From the NCBI RefSeq assembly GCF_900000175.1, contig NZ_CWGJ01000012.1, forward strand, positions 1 to 64,000: DNA of 64,000 nucleotides. Direction: 5' to 3'. A program made the position numbers and the translations under genes. The stretch is from Estrella lausannensis. GTDB lineage: Bacteria > Chlamydiota > Chlamydiia > Chlamydiales > Criblamydiaceae. Numbering within the stretch: the first letter of the stretch is position 1; each line of letters begins with the position of its first letter. Under the pieces are notes generated by a model. That model did no database searches. It had not been told where the DNA came from and saw only the letters and a program-made list of their open reading frames with translations. Below are positions 38,111 through 47,601 of the stretch, piece by piece.

Positions 38111-38703
38111 GACTCCTCCCTGGGCACTAAATCGCACGCCTCCGGCGGCATCCATTTTGCATCCTTTCCGGCCCACTTGACGTTGCACCCGATAGGATTA
38201 GTCAGTGGGATCGAAACTTGTTTTCCGCTGATACTTTCCGCGAGCACTCTTTCCAAATCATTCACCTTGATCTCTTTGGCGTCTTTTGGACTATCGACAC
38301 CCCTCCCACAATAGATGAGATGCCTCTCTTCATTGAAAACAAAAAAGTGCGGTGTGCGCAACGCTCCAAAAGCCCGGGCAACCTCCTGCGTGTCATCATG
38401 GAGGTAAATCCAGGGAAACCTCTTTTCCTCCATGCGCTTTACCATTTCACCGAATGAGTCCTCCGGCACTGTTTCCAGACTGTTAGAGTTGATGCCAACA
38501 AAGCGAACGCCATGATTCAAATAATTCTCGGCCGTTGTGCGCGTCACCTCGTCGGAACCCGTGACATAAGGGCAGTGGTTACAAGTAAAAAAGATAACAA
38601 GCAAACGGGCGCTGTTAAAGTCATCCAAGCTATAAGTTTTACCGTCGGTTCCCTTGAGGCTGAAGTAAGGCGGCTTTGAACCAAGAGGCAATGTGAATGG
38701 CAT
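38107..38703 (-). CDS. Thioredoxin-fold (AhpC/TSA, PRX_like1) protein
   Basis: 198 residues from ATG 38703 (AAGGAAT upstream); upstream codons in the frame look non-coding. The active-site motif [10 protein letters not shown] places it in the peroxiredoxin-like group that keeps a CxxC pair. Other marks are [21 protein letters not shown] near the start and [19 protein letters not shown] (cis-Pro region). It would act as a thiol peroxidase or reductase. There is no signal peptide. Translationally coupled to the TIGR01777 gene. Confidence 0.9.
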
Positions 38704-38749
38704 GCGGCATTCCTTAAATTTAAGGTCGAACAATTGGACTGGGAGTGTC

Positions 38750-38882
38750 CCGTCATTTGGGTTTTGGCTACAAAAACACTCCCCTCAATCGAAAAATTTC
38801 AAGCACCCCCATCTCTACGAGTAGATGACTTGCAATCGTTCTATCTCAAGGGGTTATTGAAGCCCGAAACCAAATTTCCAGA
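38750..38882. repeat. TATACCGAAAG-type repeat, strongly decayed copy
   Basis: Retains TTTGGGTTTTGGCTAC, GATGACTTGCAATCGTTC, CTCAAGGGG and CCCGAAACCAAATTTCC in the family order. Low similarity at the ends. Confidence 0.45.
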
Positions 38883-38980
38883 CCCTTCCCCTGTAGTTCT
38901 CCTTGGGATGAGCGCCCCGGAGGCTGTTTTTGCCCAAACGAAAACAGATCAGGCTCATCATAATCAAATTTTGATTTGCC

Positions 38981-40345
38981 CTACAAGGAAATAGCTCGCT
39001 CCATGACGGTCCTGATATTCCTAAGATTCCTAAGACTTAATAGCATAGCAAAAGAAACAGCGGGCTTAGCCTCTTGGGTGATGTGCAAAAGCTCCAGCGC
39101 TTTAAGCTGAGAGAGGCCCGAAGGCAAAATCCTAAGGTTGTTATAGGAGAGATCGAGCAACTTAAGGGAAGACAATCCTTCGCCAAAACTATCCGGCAAC
39201 AATTTAAGGTCATTCAGCTTCAATGACAGATACTCTACTTTCTCCCAGCTGCCACCAAATCCATTCTGTAGATCCTTTAACTGATTCTGCTGGAGGTAAA
39301 CCTGCCGTACCTTCTTGTTGGATTCCAAAAAATCGCCAGGGAGATTCTCCAGCCTGTTAAATCCCAGATTAACAATCTCAAGTTGCAGCCATAAACTGCC
39401 GAACCTCTCCGGCAACCTCCTTAAGGAATTATTGCTGACAATCAAACTTTTAAGTTTAGGCGAGCCTGCAAAACACCCTTGCTTAAACTCCGAGAGAAGG
39501 TTGTCGCTAAGATCGACTCTTTCTAGAGCCGGCAGGTCGCTGTCTATGAAAGCCGCGAGCGATGTTAATGCATTTTTTTTCAAGGTCAGCGATGTGAGTT
39601 GCTGCAGTCCGGAAAAAAATCCCGGACTAATGCATTTTATTTTATTGCAGGAGAGCTTAAAGCTTTTAAGATGAGGCCACATTGTTTTTAACTCTCCATC
39701 CAGTACAGTCAGGCTGTTGCATGACAAGTCCACCTCGGTAACACCCTTGAAATATCGCAGCTCCTCGGGAAGAGAGGTCAGACCCACTCTTGAGAGGTCT
39801 AGCGTTGTTTTATTTCCTAAAACAGCGCTCTCCTTTTCAAGCCAGGCGCGGCAATATTCTGCTTTTTGCCTTAAGGGAAGCCGGTCAAAACTCTCCTTGT
39901 TGAAATGGCCGTATCCGAAATATCTTCCCAACGAATGGAAGAGAAGCAGGAGATTGCTGTCTCTGCACTCATCCGCCACAGCCTGCACAAGCTCCAGCCT
40001 CGGAGTGGACTCCAGGATAAATCGTTCATTTTCTCTGACGAGGCTAAGTTCCTTTCTTTCCGAGAGCAACTCCCTCCAAATCCACCGAACCTTATCTGCC
40101 GCTGTACGATTTAAGAGAGATGAAACCTTGACCAGCCTGTTTACTGACGAGCCAATACCTTTTCTCTCCAAACGGATAAAAAGGTGAACAGGATCTGTGA
40201 GAATCTGGTAAAACAGTCGGCACGCTAGACTGGACGTTTTCATATCCGATTCGAGCAAGATCAGTCTAAGGCAGTCCCTTGGCAGATCCAGCAGAGTGAA
40301 ACCAGAGATTTCACTAACAAATTGAGAGGAAGTGGCTTGAGTCAT
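38981..40345 (-). CDS. F-box-like and leucine-rich repeat protein (candidate effector)
   Basis: 454 residues. Residues about 17-58 (LLDLPRDCLRLILLESDM, then SLACRLFYQILTDP) follow the F-box pattern of Leu-Pro, hydrophobic helix and Cys-Arg-x-Phe. From about 180 to 435 there are ten or so leucine-rich repeats (LTSLTLKKNALTSL, LERVDLSDNLLSEF, LKLLDLSYNNLRILPSGL). In eukaryotes this pairing recruits targets to SCF ubiquitin ligases, and intracellular bacteria use it in secreted effectors. There is no export signal, so type III secretion is assumed. F-box assignment is by eye and less certain than the LRR part. Confidence 0.82.
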   Translation of the reverse strand: MTQATSSQFVSEISGFTLLDLPRDCLRLILLESDMKTSSLACRLFYQILTDPVHLFIRLERKGIGSSVNRLVKVSSLLNRTAADKVRWIWRELLSERKELSLVRENERFILESTPRLELVQAVADECRDSNLLLLFHSLGRYFGYGHFNKESFDRLPLRQKAEYCRAWLEKESAVLGNKTTLDLSRVGLTSLPEELRYFKGVTEVDLSCNSLTVLDGELKTMWPHLKSFKLSCNKIKCISPGFFSGLQQLTSLTLKKNALTSLAAFIDSDLPALERVDLSDNLLSEFKQGCFAGSPKLKSLIVSNNSLRRLPERFGSLWLQLEIVNLGFNRLENLPGDFLESNKKVRQVYLQQNQLKDLQNGFGGSWEKVEYLSLKLNDLKLLPDSFGEGLSSLKLLDLSYNNLRILPSGLSQLKALELLHITQEAKPAVSFAMLLSLRNLRNIRTVMERAISL

Positions 40346-40400
40346 ACTCTTCTCCCGTTAAATAAGAGACTGTCCACACACTGCAATCGTAGTATTGGTG

Positions 40401-40562
40401 ATACCGAAAGTGTCTCAAAATTTAGTTTTTGCCAACGAGACAAGTCCTCAGAGAATACGAGTGTAGCAAGCCGCCTACTATTAGAAATGTGAGGTGATTG
40501 GCTACCTTTCAACCCCGAAGCATTTGCAAAGCCCCCGTGCCGAAATTTGATAGGCTTTCAAC
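40401..40562. repeat. TATACCGAAAG-type repeat, full-length copy
   Basis: 162 bp: ATACCGAAAGTGTCTCAAAA at the left, core GCCTACTATTAGAAATGTGAGGT in part, GATAGGCTTTCAACA at the right. It lies between the F-box-LRR gene and gatC (intergenic 40346-40684). Confidence 0.85.
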
Positions 40563-40684
40563 ACACATTGCGCTCCCCCTTTCTTTCTTCCTTTCCCTCT
40601 TTAAATCGCAAGAAAAAACCGGTCTCTTTCTTGCCTCTTTTGGACAGATGGAGTATCCTTTCTCTATCGACTAGGAGAATTGTA

Positions 40685-41011
40685 ATGTCCCATCTAAATG
40701 AAGAGTCAATCCGTAAGCTGACGGAGCTGTCTTGCATCCAGTGCTCCAAAGAAGAGATGCAGTCTCTCATGACCGACCTTGAAAAAATTTTAAGCTACTT
40801 TGATGAACTGAATGAGCTCGATACCACAAACGTAGCGGCATGCAACCATGTGCTAAAAGAGCTGAATAACGTCATGAGGGAAGATGTCGTCCAAAACCCG
40901 ATGCCGCGAGAGACATTTCTTTCCAACGCACCCGAGCACACTGGAGGCATGATCCGCGTTCCCCTGGTGATCACGAAAGCAAAAGCTGAAGAAGAAGAGG
41001 AGATGCCTTAA
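40685..41011 (+). CDS. gatC: Asp/Glu-tRNA amidotransferase subunit C
   Basis: 108 residues from ATG 40685 (AGGAGAAT upstream); the frame is open further up through a repeat but is not credible there. The product has the GatC pattern: N-terminal helix NEESIRKLTELSCI, helix EEMQSLMTDLEKILSYFDELNELDT, then VMREDVV and the C-terminal segment that wraps around GatA. GatC stabilises the GatAB complex that makes Gln-tRNA(Gln) and Asn-tRNA(Asn) from mischarged tRNAs. First gene of gatCAB; gatA starts 3 bp after its stop. Confidence 0.93.
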   Translation: MSHLNEESIRKLTELSCIQCSKEEMQSLMTDLEKILSYFDELNELDTTNVAACNHVLKELNNVMREDVVQNPMPRETFLSNAPEHTGGMIRVPLVITKAKAEEEEEMP

Positions 41012-41014
41012 AAT

Positions 41015-42482
41015 ATGCACACATTATCAGCAACAGAACTGAAAGGCAAATTCCTACGAGGAGAGCTCTCGGCCAAGGAAATTACAGAACATTTCCTCCA
41101 GAGGATCAGTCGGTATGACGGCGAGGTAGGATCCTTCCTATCCACTTGCGACGAGAGAGCTATAAAAAAAGCTGAAGAGCTGGATCAGAAGAAAAAGAGC
41201 GGCGCCAAACTAGGCAAGCTCGCCGGCATTCCCGTCGCCTTCAAAGACAACATCCATGTGAAGGGTGAAATCACCACTTGCGCCTCTAAATTTTTGACCA
41301 ACTACCGGGCCCCTTTCAATGCGACCGTGACCGACCTCATCGAAGCAGAAGATGGCATTGTCATCGGTAAAACAAACATGGACGAGTTTGCCATGGGCTC
41401 ATCGACCGAAAACTCGGCTCTCAAATCCACAAAAAACCCGTGGAATCTGCGATGCGTACCCGGTGGGTCTTCTGGCGGTTCAGCCGCCAGCCGCCGCTGT
41501 TGCTGCCCGTTTAAGCCCCATATCCCTCGGAAGCGATACCGGAGGATCTATCCGCTTGCCCGCTGCATTCACAGGACTGATCGGCTATAAGCCAACCTAC
41601 GGCCCCGTCTGCCGCGTCTCCCGTTTCGGTCTTGTTGCCTACGGCTCGTCACTCGATCAGATTGGGCCTCTTGCGACCAGCGTCGAAGATGCCGCGCTGA
41701 TGATGGAAGTCATCGGACAGAGCTGCGAGCGTGATTCCACCAGCATTCCAAGAGGAAGCGAATCTATCCTTCCACTCCTTGGCAAATCGATCAGCGGACT
41801 CAGGGTCGGCGTACCCTACCACGCTATCGAATCCCTTGCGGAGGAACCTAAAAAAGCCTTCGAAAAAGGCCTCGAGCGTTTGCAGTCTCTTGGTGCAACT
41901 GTCGTTCCCATAGAGCTCTCCATGATCAAGTACTCCATTCCGGTCTACTACATCCTGGCCACTGCCGAGGCATCGACTAACCTGGCCCGATTTGATGGAA
42001 TCCGCTACGGGGTGCGATCGAAGCAAGCCAAATCGTTGAAGGAGGTCTACCGACTCTCCAAGGAAGAAGGTTTCGGAGCTGAAGTAAAACGACGCATTTT
42101 GCTCGGAACATTCGTTTTGTCCGCCGGATATCAAGATGCTTACTACAAAAAGGCGCAAAAAGTGCGCACGCTCATGCTGAATGAATTTGAAGGCTGCTTC
42201 AAGACTTGCGACACGATTGCCATGCCGGTATCGCCGTTCGCGGCATTCGAAGCCGATTCGATAAAAGATCCCATCCAGATGTATCTGGAAGATATCTACA
42301 CTATCTTGAGCAACCTTGTGGGCTGTCCCTCCATCAGCGTACCCAATGGTTTTACAAAAGAAGGGATGCCTCTCGGCTTCCAGCTGCTCGCAAGGCAGCA
42401 TGAAGACGCCAGACTGCTTTCAGTTGCTCATGCCTTCCACTCCGCCGGCGAAAAATGCCAGATCCCGGAAAGCTATCGATAA
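41015..42482 (+). pseudogene. gatA: Asp/Glu-tRNA amidotransferase subunit A, frameshifted by a 7-bp duplication
   Basis: The amidase GatA is encoded in two frames. The first runs from 41015 to a stop at 41590; the rest of the protein continues in another frame to 42482. At 41482-41495 the heptamer AGCCGCC occurs twice in tandem. Removing one copy restores the exact family sequence GGSSGGSAAAVAARL and gives a 486-residue protein of normal length. The triad is Lys in VAFKDN, the second Ser in GSDTGGS and the first Ser in the duplicated region, so the shift destroys the active site. Since chlamydiae depend on GatCAB, a sequencing error, phase variation or a second copy must be considered. All other parts look intact. 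Confidence 0.93.
41482..41495 (+). repeat. 7-bp tandem duplication in gatA
   Basis: AGCCGCC repeated twice, within a longer GC-rich GCCGCC tract. This is the site of the gatA frame change. Confidence 0.9.
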
Positions 42483-42524
42483 ATAATTTCAGTTAAGAAC
42501 CAATCTTCCATACCAGGATAAGCT

Positions 42525-43979
42525 ATGGCAAATGCACAATGGGAAACAGTAATCGGTCTTGAGATCCATGCCGAACTGAACACCAAATCCAAACTCTTCA
42601 GCACCGCTCCCAATCGCTTCGGAGATGAGCCCAATACCAATATCACCGAAGTGTGCACAGGGCAACCCGGAGCGCTTCCCGTGCTGAATAAAGAGGCGGT
42701 TCGCAAAGCCGTTCAGTTTGGCCTGGCAGTCAACGCCGAGATTTCCAAGTTCAGTAAATTCGACCGTAAATCCTACTTCTATCCCGACAGCCCAAGGAAC
42801 TTTCAGATCACGCAGTTTGATGAGCCGATTGTTCGAGGGGGAAGCGTAGTTGCCGAAGTGGATGGTCACGAAATGACCTTTCACATCAACCGCGCTCACC
42901 TCGAAGATGACGCGGGAATGCTCAAGCACTTCACTAACTTCGCAGGAGTCGATTACAACCGGGCCGGGGTACCTCTCATTGAAATCGTATCCGAACCCTG
43001 TCTCAAAAGCCCAAAAGAAGCGGTAGCCTATGCCATGGCGATCAAATCCATCCTGGAGTACATCGACGCTTCTGACTGCAACATGGAAGAGGGGTCGCTG
43101 CGCATGGACTGCAACATCTCTGTCCGCCCTGTCGGGGAAACCAAGCTGCGCAATAAGATCGAGATCAAAAACATGAACTCCTTCTCCAACATGGAGATCG
43201 CTCTCGAAGGGGAGATCAAGAGACAGATCCGTGAATACACGCAAAATCCCGGAAAAAACCCCTCTGATGTCATTCATCAGTCGACCTATCGCTTCGATCC
43301 TGACCGCAAGACGACTGTTCTCATGCGCCGCAAGGAAGACGCTGATGACTACCGCTACTTCCCCGAGCCTGATCTTGTGCCCATCATCTTAACCGATGCG
43401 TACATTGAAGAAATCAGGGCCTCGCTGCCGGAACTGCCCTTGCAGAGGAAAAGACGGTATGTAAACGAGCTTGGACTCTCAGAGCACAGTGCTTTTGTTT
43501 TAACGACCGACAAAGCGCTTGCCGACTATTTTGATGCCGCCATGAAGCACTCACGGAATGCCAAAGGCGTCTGCAACTGGATCACTGTGGAGTTTGTAGG
43601 AAGGCTGAAAGAGGAATTCAAACCTTTACCCCAGTCCGGAATAGCTCCTGAGAATATTGCCGAACTGGTCAACATGATCGACGATAAAACCATTACAGGA
43701 AAAATCGCCAAGGCAGTAGCTGACGACATGGTAAAGACGCCCGGAGTAGCCCCCTCATTGATCGTCAGGCAAAACCCTGACTATCAGCCGGTATCCGATA
43801 CCAGTGAAGTGATGGCCTTTATCGATCTCGTACTTAAAGAAAATGCGCAGTCCGTCGCAGATTATAAATCCGGTAAGGATCGTGCCTTTGGCTTTTTGAT
43901 CGGCCAGGTGATGAAGCTCTCAAAAGGGAAAGCATCGCCGGATCTTGTCAACCAGCTCTTAAAAGACAGGTTGCAGTAA
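42525..43979 (+). CDS. gatB: Asp/Glu-tRNA amidotransferase subunit B
   Basis: 484 residues, normal length. The N-terminal [21 protein letters not shown] and the family signature region around [16 protein letters not shown] (here [14 protein letters not shown]), then [13 protein letters not shown] and the GatB/YqeY tail domain at about 330-484 are all present. GatB activates Glu- or Asp-tRNA by phosphorylation and feeds it to the amidase. It starts 42 bp after the end of gatA and is intact, which argues that the operon is functional in the living cell. Confidence 0.96.
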   Translation: MANAQWETVIGLEIHAELNTKSKLFSTAPNRFGDEPNTNITEVCTGQPGALPVLNKEAVRKAVQFGLAVNAEISKFSKFDRKSYFYPDSPRNFQITQFDEPIVRGGSVVAEVDGHEMTFHINRAHLEDDAGMLKHFTNFAGVDYNRAGVPLIEIVSEPCLKSPKEAVAYAMAIKSILEYIDASDCNMEEGSLRMDCNISVRPVGETKLRNKIEIKNMNSFSNMEIALEGEIKRQIREYTQNPGKNPSDVIHQSTYRFDPDRKTTVLMRRKEDADDYRYFPEPDLVPIILTDAYIEEIRASLPELPLQRKRRYVNELGLSEHSAFVLTTDKALADYFDAAMKHSRNAKGVCNWITVEFVGRLKEEFKPLPQSGIAPENIAELVNMIDDKTITGKIAKAVADDMVKTPGVAPSLIVRQNPDYQPVSDTSEVMAFIDLVLKENAQSVADYKSGKDRAFGFLIGQVMKLSKGKASPDLVNQLLKDRLQ

Positions 43980-44442
43980 CTGGCAGCAAAGCACACTACT
44001 CGCTGAGATACTTTTGCGGGAATTGCCGGCCTCGGCCGAAGAGCAAGAATTTGTAAATTGACACTGCACTCTTCGGCTTAGGCAGCGTCACCTGCAGGGA
44101 CAGGTTCTACCTGAATCAGTAGGCTTTGCGACTGAATAGGACTGCAAGCTGCCCGAATCCCACGCCGCCCACATTCGGGCCAATCTCCAGCTCCGCTGTT
44201 AAAGCAAAAATGCCTCAAAGTCAGAAAATCAAACTTTGAGGCACTTTCGGTATAACTACCGGCATTTACTGTGAATCCTGAGCTGGCGAACAAAAATCAC
44301 ACGATAACGAGCACTTTATCAATAAATTATTTTGTTTATATTATTATTTCATAAACATCAACTTAATCGTCTCTTAACATTATTTTTTTATAGTAGTAGA
44401 CAAAAGTAAATAGTAAAATTCTTTAATATCAAGGAGAATACA
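43980..44442. other. Intergenic region with a partial repeat and AT-rich promoter zone
   Basis: A partial repeat at 44210-44254, then a very AT-rich stretch 44300-44430 upstream of a small membrane-protein gene. No gene recognised. Confidence 0.5.
44210..44254. repeat. TATACCGAAAG-type repeat, short form
   Basis: TGCCTCAAAGTC and CTTTGAGGCACTTTCGGTATA arms; the left terminus is lost. Confidence 0.65.
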
Positions 44443-44886
44443 ATGAGTTCGATTACAAGAGACGCTTACGGACCTAGCTTTTTCGATACAGCAAACCAAT
44501 TCATCAACACCGCGATCGACACAGTAACGCAAAAATATCAGGAACTGGAAGAATCTCAACCCAAAGTGATTGCCATTGCCAAGAAAGTTCTTCCGATTGC
44601 GCTTCTGGTTATCTCCCTCTTCATTAGCCCGATTTTCACTTTAGTCGGTCTGGGCATCGGATTAGCCTTCTCCAAGCAGATCAATCCTCTCCTGGAAAGG
44701 ATTCAAAACTCCGCCATCGAAGGGTTTAGAAACACAAATCTTCTGGGGAAAATTTTGATGGCAGCAGGCGCAGCTTGTATCGGGATGGTTATTCCAATGA
44801 GCGCTCAGTGCCTCATGATGGGCGTGAGCGGTGGGTTGCACATAAACAAATCACTTCAGGGCGTAGCTCTGCCAACGAATCAATAA
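44443..44886 (+). CDS. Small membrane protein with two hydrophobic lobes
   Basis: 147 residues. A helical N-terminal part is followed by two long hydrophobic lobes (about 47-75 and 105-130). This bilobed layout resembles inclusion-membrane-type proteins. It shows weak similarity to the product at 45846-46238, with LFISPIF...GLGIGLAFSK against LFIANPSLFAIG...GVIFDE. The two genes flank the type III chaperone gene. AAGGAGAATACA precedes the ATG and a strong terminator follows. Function unknown; a type III substrate is a hypothesis. Confidence 0.75.
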   Translation: MSSITRDAYGPSFFDTANQFINTAIDTVTQKYQELEESQPKVIAIAKKVLPIALLVISLFISPIFTLVGLGIGLAFSKQINPLLERIQNSAIEGFRNTNLLGKILMAAGAACIGMVIPMSAQCLMMGVSGGLHINKSLQGVALPTNQ

Positions 44887-44914
44887 ATTTAACACACCCC
44901 CTTTTTCCTCCCTG

Positions 44915-44952
44915 CCGGTCTTGGAATTCTACATTCCAGACCGGTTTTTTTT
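44915..44952 (+). terminator. Rho-independent terminator
   Basis: CCGGTCTTGGAAT/ATTCCAGACCGG stem with one bulge, followed by TTTTTTTT. Confidence 0.92.
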
Positions 44953-45013
44953 AGCGCACTACCGCGACACACTGAAACTTTGAGATTCGCTCTCATCTCG
45001 GCGTGTGGCGCTG

Positions 45014-45580
45014 TCACTCTTCATGAGGTTGGTCTTTGAGCAAAACTGCTTTTGCTTTCACCGCCTGATCGTGAATCTCGCCAAATTCATCAGAGTCGGC
45101 CGCATATTCGATGGCCAGATCCAACGCCATCAGAGCGCTTTCCCTGTCATGGATCGCAAAAAGACACTTTGCCAGATAAAAATAGGGAACAGGACTCTCC
45201 ACCTGGCAGATCGCAGCCATCTCATAGGCATCGATTGCAGATTCAAACTCATGGCACATCTGGGTAGCCATCCCAAGCCCCATCCAGTAGTCATGGTGAT
45301 AGGGATTTAGGGTAACCAAAAAAAGAAAGGCATTAGCGGCATCGGTGTAGCGCTTTCCTACAAACAACTTATAGGCTGCCTGGTAGAAATCGGCCATCGA
45401 TTCGTCAGAAATTTCCAAGATATCCTGCGCACTTTTCCCCTCCTGAAGCTCTCTCTTCACTCGTTCGTGATCTTTCAGTTTCTCTTTTACTTTTTTGGGT
45501 AAATCAAACTCTTTTTTTTTCTTTCGCGGTGGCAAGGATTCCTCTTCTTTGAACCGGTCCTTTAAAATAGCTGCCGGCAC
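45014..45580 (-). CDS. SycD/LcrH-family type III secretion chaperone
   Basis: 188 residues. A charged N-terminal 60 residues is followed by three tetratricopeptide repeats (about 64-97, 98-131 and 132-165): FYQAAYKLFVGKRYTDAANA, YWMGLGMATQMCHEFESAID, PYFYLAKCLFAIHDRESALM. This is the SycD/LcrH/IpgC pattern of class II chaperones, which bind the two translocator proteins before secretion. Chlamydiae have LcrH-type chaperones next to copB/copD; here no translocator is adjacent, but two small bilobed membrane-protein genes flank it. The start is GTG 45580; upstream in-frame codons contain no ATG before a stop. The Lys-rich stretch at 19-35 is unusual. Confidence 0.87.
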   Translation of the reverse strand: MPAAILKDRFKEEESLPPRKKKKEFDLPKKVKEKLKDHERVKRELQEGKSAQDILEISDESMADFYQAAYKLFVGKRYTDAANAFLFLVTLNPYHHDYWMGLGMATQMCHEFESAIDAYEMAAICQVESPVPYFYLAKCLFAIHDRESALMALDLAIEYAADSDEFGEIHDQAVKAKAVLLKDQPHEE

Positions 45581-45845
45581 ATACTCTTCATCGCCTGCAA
45601 AATAGAAAAAAATTCCCTAGCTGTCAAATATTCATATAAGGAATGGAAAGACTTTTCTTTTACCTTTGCTGCTAAATACTTTAAACATTATCATCTATCT
45701 TATCGCAAGTAGCGATCTGATTTTATAGTAGATAATTTGAATATTCAATTAGGTAAATACCGTATATTCACTTTGGTAAACGCCAAGAGTGTCTCAAAAT
45801 TCGAGATGCCTGCGGCTGATAGCAACACTTAATAAGGCAAATCCC

Positions 45846-46238
45846 ATGCAACCAGCAACACAAAGGACACATACCCCAATCGAAGAGCCTCCTTTACCGG
45901 TGACTTTTTGGGAAAAAGTTAAAGATATCGGATGGAAGGTCTGGGAGGCTGTAAAAGCCATTTTTTACCTGCTCGCAGGAGTAGCCCTTTTTATCGCCAA
46001 TCCCTCCCTTTTTGCGATCGGCGCTGCCACAGGTGTTATTTTTGACGAGAAGGTCAAGGAGATTGCTGAAAAGATTTCGGTCATCTACAACAGTCAGCAG
46101 TGGAAGGTGCTGACTCTGACAGCGATCGGAGCTTTCTTTTCGTTGCCGGTCACTGCGGGTGCTTTGGCGATCGGCTTCGGCGCGCATCTCGGCTACAGCC
46201 TGCTTCCCGAAAAAGAAGAAGTCCGGTCCCCCGTTTAA
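45846..46238 (+). CDS. Small membrane protein with two hydrophobic lobes
   Basis: 130 residues from ATG 45846; the frame is open upstream through a half repeat but the start there is not credible. Two hydrophobic lobes at about 36-62 and 86-118 are separated by a charged helix (FDEKVKEIAEKI). The layout and some residues match the 44443-44886 product, suggesting distant paralogy. N-terminal residues are Pro/Thr-rich and polar, as in many secreted chlamydial proteins. Function unknown. Confidence 0.65.
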   Translation: MQPATQRTHTPIEEPPLPVTFWEKVKDIGWKVWEAVKAIFYLLAGVALFIANPSLFAIGAATGVIFDEKVKEIAEKISVIYNSQQWKVLTLTAIGAFFSLPVTAGALAIGFGAHLGYSLLPEKEEVRSPV

Positions 46239-46284
46239 AAGGCTGTCAGCAAGCACATCACACACTTTCATCCGCGGCAGAAGC

Positions 46285-46439
46285 TCTTATCTCAAAATTT
46301 GGCATGAGGGCTTTGAGAAACCCTCGGGATTGAGACATTGCAAGTCGCCTCACAGTCTTAATATTAGGTGACTTGTAATCATTCAATCGTCGGGAGCTTT
46401 CACTTTGCCAACCCCAATTTTTGAGACACATTCGGTATA
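46285..46439. repeat. TATACCGAAAG-type repeat, full-length copy
   Basis: 155 bp with TATCTCAAAATTTGGC at the left, inner GAAACCCTCGGGATTGAGAC, AATATTAGGTGACTTG, and ACACATTCGGTATA at the right. It lies just beyond the stop of the xer gene. Confidence 0.8.
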
Positions 46440-46458
46440 ACTAGCAGCCGCCCCAACT

Positions 46459-47361
46459 TCAATCGGGTTGGTAACGCGGATGGAAATTTAAAAACGCCTC
46501 GCTTAGATGGTGGGTGGACACTCGCATGTACCGATCCGTGGAAGAAATGCTCGAGTGCCCCATCATCTCCTGGATAACCCGCAAATCAGCCCCTCCGTCC
46601 AAGAGATGAGTCGCAAACGAGTGCCTGAGTGTGTGCGGATGAATATTTTTTTCAATACCAGCCTCCTCGCCATACTCTTTAATCTTGCGCCAGATTAAAA
46701 ATCGGTCGACACGCTTTCCTTTGGAAGTCACAAAAAGGGCCTGGTTGGTCGCGCTCTCGTATTGTGCCCGGTAATGGAGCAAATAGGAATCGATCGCCAA
46801 AAGCGCCTTTCTGCCGATCGGCACAACCCGCTCCTTGCGCCCTTTGCCTTTGACTTTCACAAAAGTATCGTCCACATCATAAATATCGAGCTGTATAGCC
46901 TCGGAAACACGTAAGCCGGAGCCATAGAGAAGCTCCATAATTGCCCTGTCGCGACTCCCCTCTTCTTCGCTGCAGTCCGGTGCGTTTAGAAGAGCTGTTA
47001 CCTCACGCACAGTCAAGACAGCAGGAAGAAGCTGCCACAACTTTGGAGAATCGATCAGATCGGTGATATTGGTCGCAACATAGTCTTCCTGCTTCAGAAA
47101 GCGATAGAAGATTTTAATGGCCATGAAAGCCCTGAATATGGTGGACTCTTTTAAATCCTTCGACTTCAAAAAAGCAAGATAGTCAATGAGAGAGTCTTCT
47201 GACGCCTCTTCAAGCTTCTCGCCCCTGACATCTTTCAGGTGGTTTAAGAACAAGGAAACATCATGCCCATAACCTTCCTGAGTGCTTAGGGCAAGGTTGC
47301 GCTCGCTGGCAAGGTAGCAGGCAAAATCCTCAAATGGATCCCTAAGAGAGCGGTTTTTCAT
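46459..47361 (-). CDS. xerC/xerD: Tyrosine recombinase XerC/XerD
   Basis: 300 residues, full length. The SAM-like N-terminal core-binding domain (about 8-95) and the catalytic domain are complete: Arg in GSGLRVSEAI, a Lys in VKGKGRKERVVP, His/Arg in HTLRHSFATHLL, His in MMGHSSISS and the nucleophile Tyr in TDRYMRV. It resolves chromosome dimers with its XerC or XerD partner at dif; which of the two it is cannot be told by eye. Its upstream region and first 40 codons are repeated in reverse at 47421-47601, forming a perfect palindrome. The stop lies next to a palindromic repeat. Confidence 0.93.
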   Translation of the reverse strand: MKNRSLRDPFEDFACYLASERNLALSTQEGYGHDVSLFLNHLKDVRGEKLEEASEDSLIDYLAFLKSKDLKESTIFRAFMAIKIFYRFLKQEDYVATNITDLIDSPKLWQLLPAVLTVREVTALLNAPDCSEEEGSRDRAIMELLYGSGLRVSEAIQLDIYDVDDTFVKVKGKGRKERVVPIGRKALLAIDSYLLHYRAQYESATNQALFVTSKGKRVDRFLIWRKIKEYGEEAGIEKNIHPHTLRHSFATHLLDGGADLRVIQEMMGHSSISSTDRYMRVSTHHLSEAFLNFHPRYQPD

Positions 47362-47601
47362 AAACCTTTCCGTAAATTATGCAATCGACGATTTCTAGAA
47401 TTTTGAGGCGCTTTCGGTATATACCGAAAGCGCCTCAAAATTCTAGAAATCGTCGATTGCATAATTTACGGAAAGGTTTATGAAAAACCGCTCTCTTAGG
47501 GATCCATTTGAGGATTTTGCCTGCTACCTTGCCAGCGAGCGCAACCTTGCCCTAAGCACTCAGGAAGGTTATGGGCATGATGTTTCCTTGTTCTTAAACC
47601 A
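47240..47601. repeat. 362-bp perfect palindrome
   Basis: Two 181-bp arms meet between 47420 and 47421. The centre is a short repeat element (ATTTTGAGGCGCTTTCGGTAT and its complement). The left arm holds the start of the xer gene on the minus strand; the right arm is its mirror copy. The right arm ends exactly one base before the stop codon of the neighbouring gene. Confidence 0.93.
47480..47601 (+). pseudogene. Inverted duplicate of the xer gene start (40 codons)
   Basis: Identical to the first 122 bp of the xer gene, in opposite orientation (MKNRSLRDPFEDFACYLASE...). The frame then runs into the antisense of the next gene. It cannot encode a recombinase. Confidence 0.9.

Noticed and set aside
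40547-40684. 46-codon upstream extension of gatC
   Set aside because: It begins within a repeat copy; the ATG at 40685 has a good ribosome site and matches the usual GatC N-terminus.
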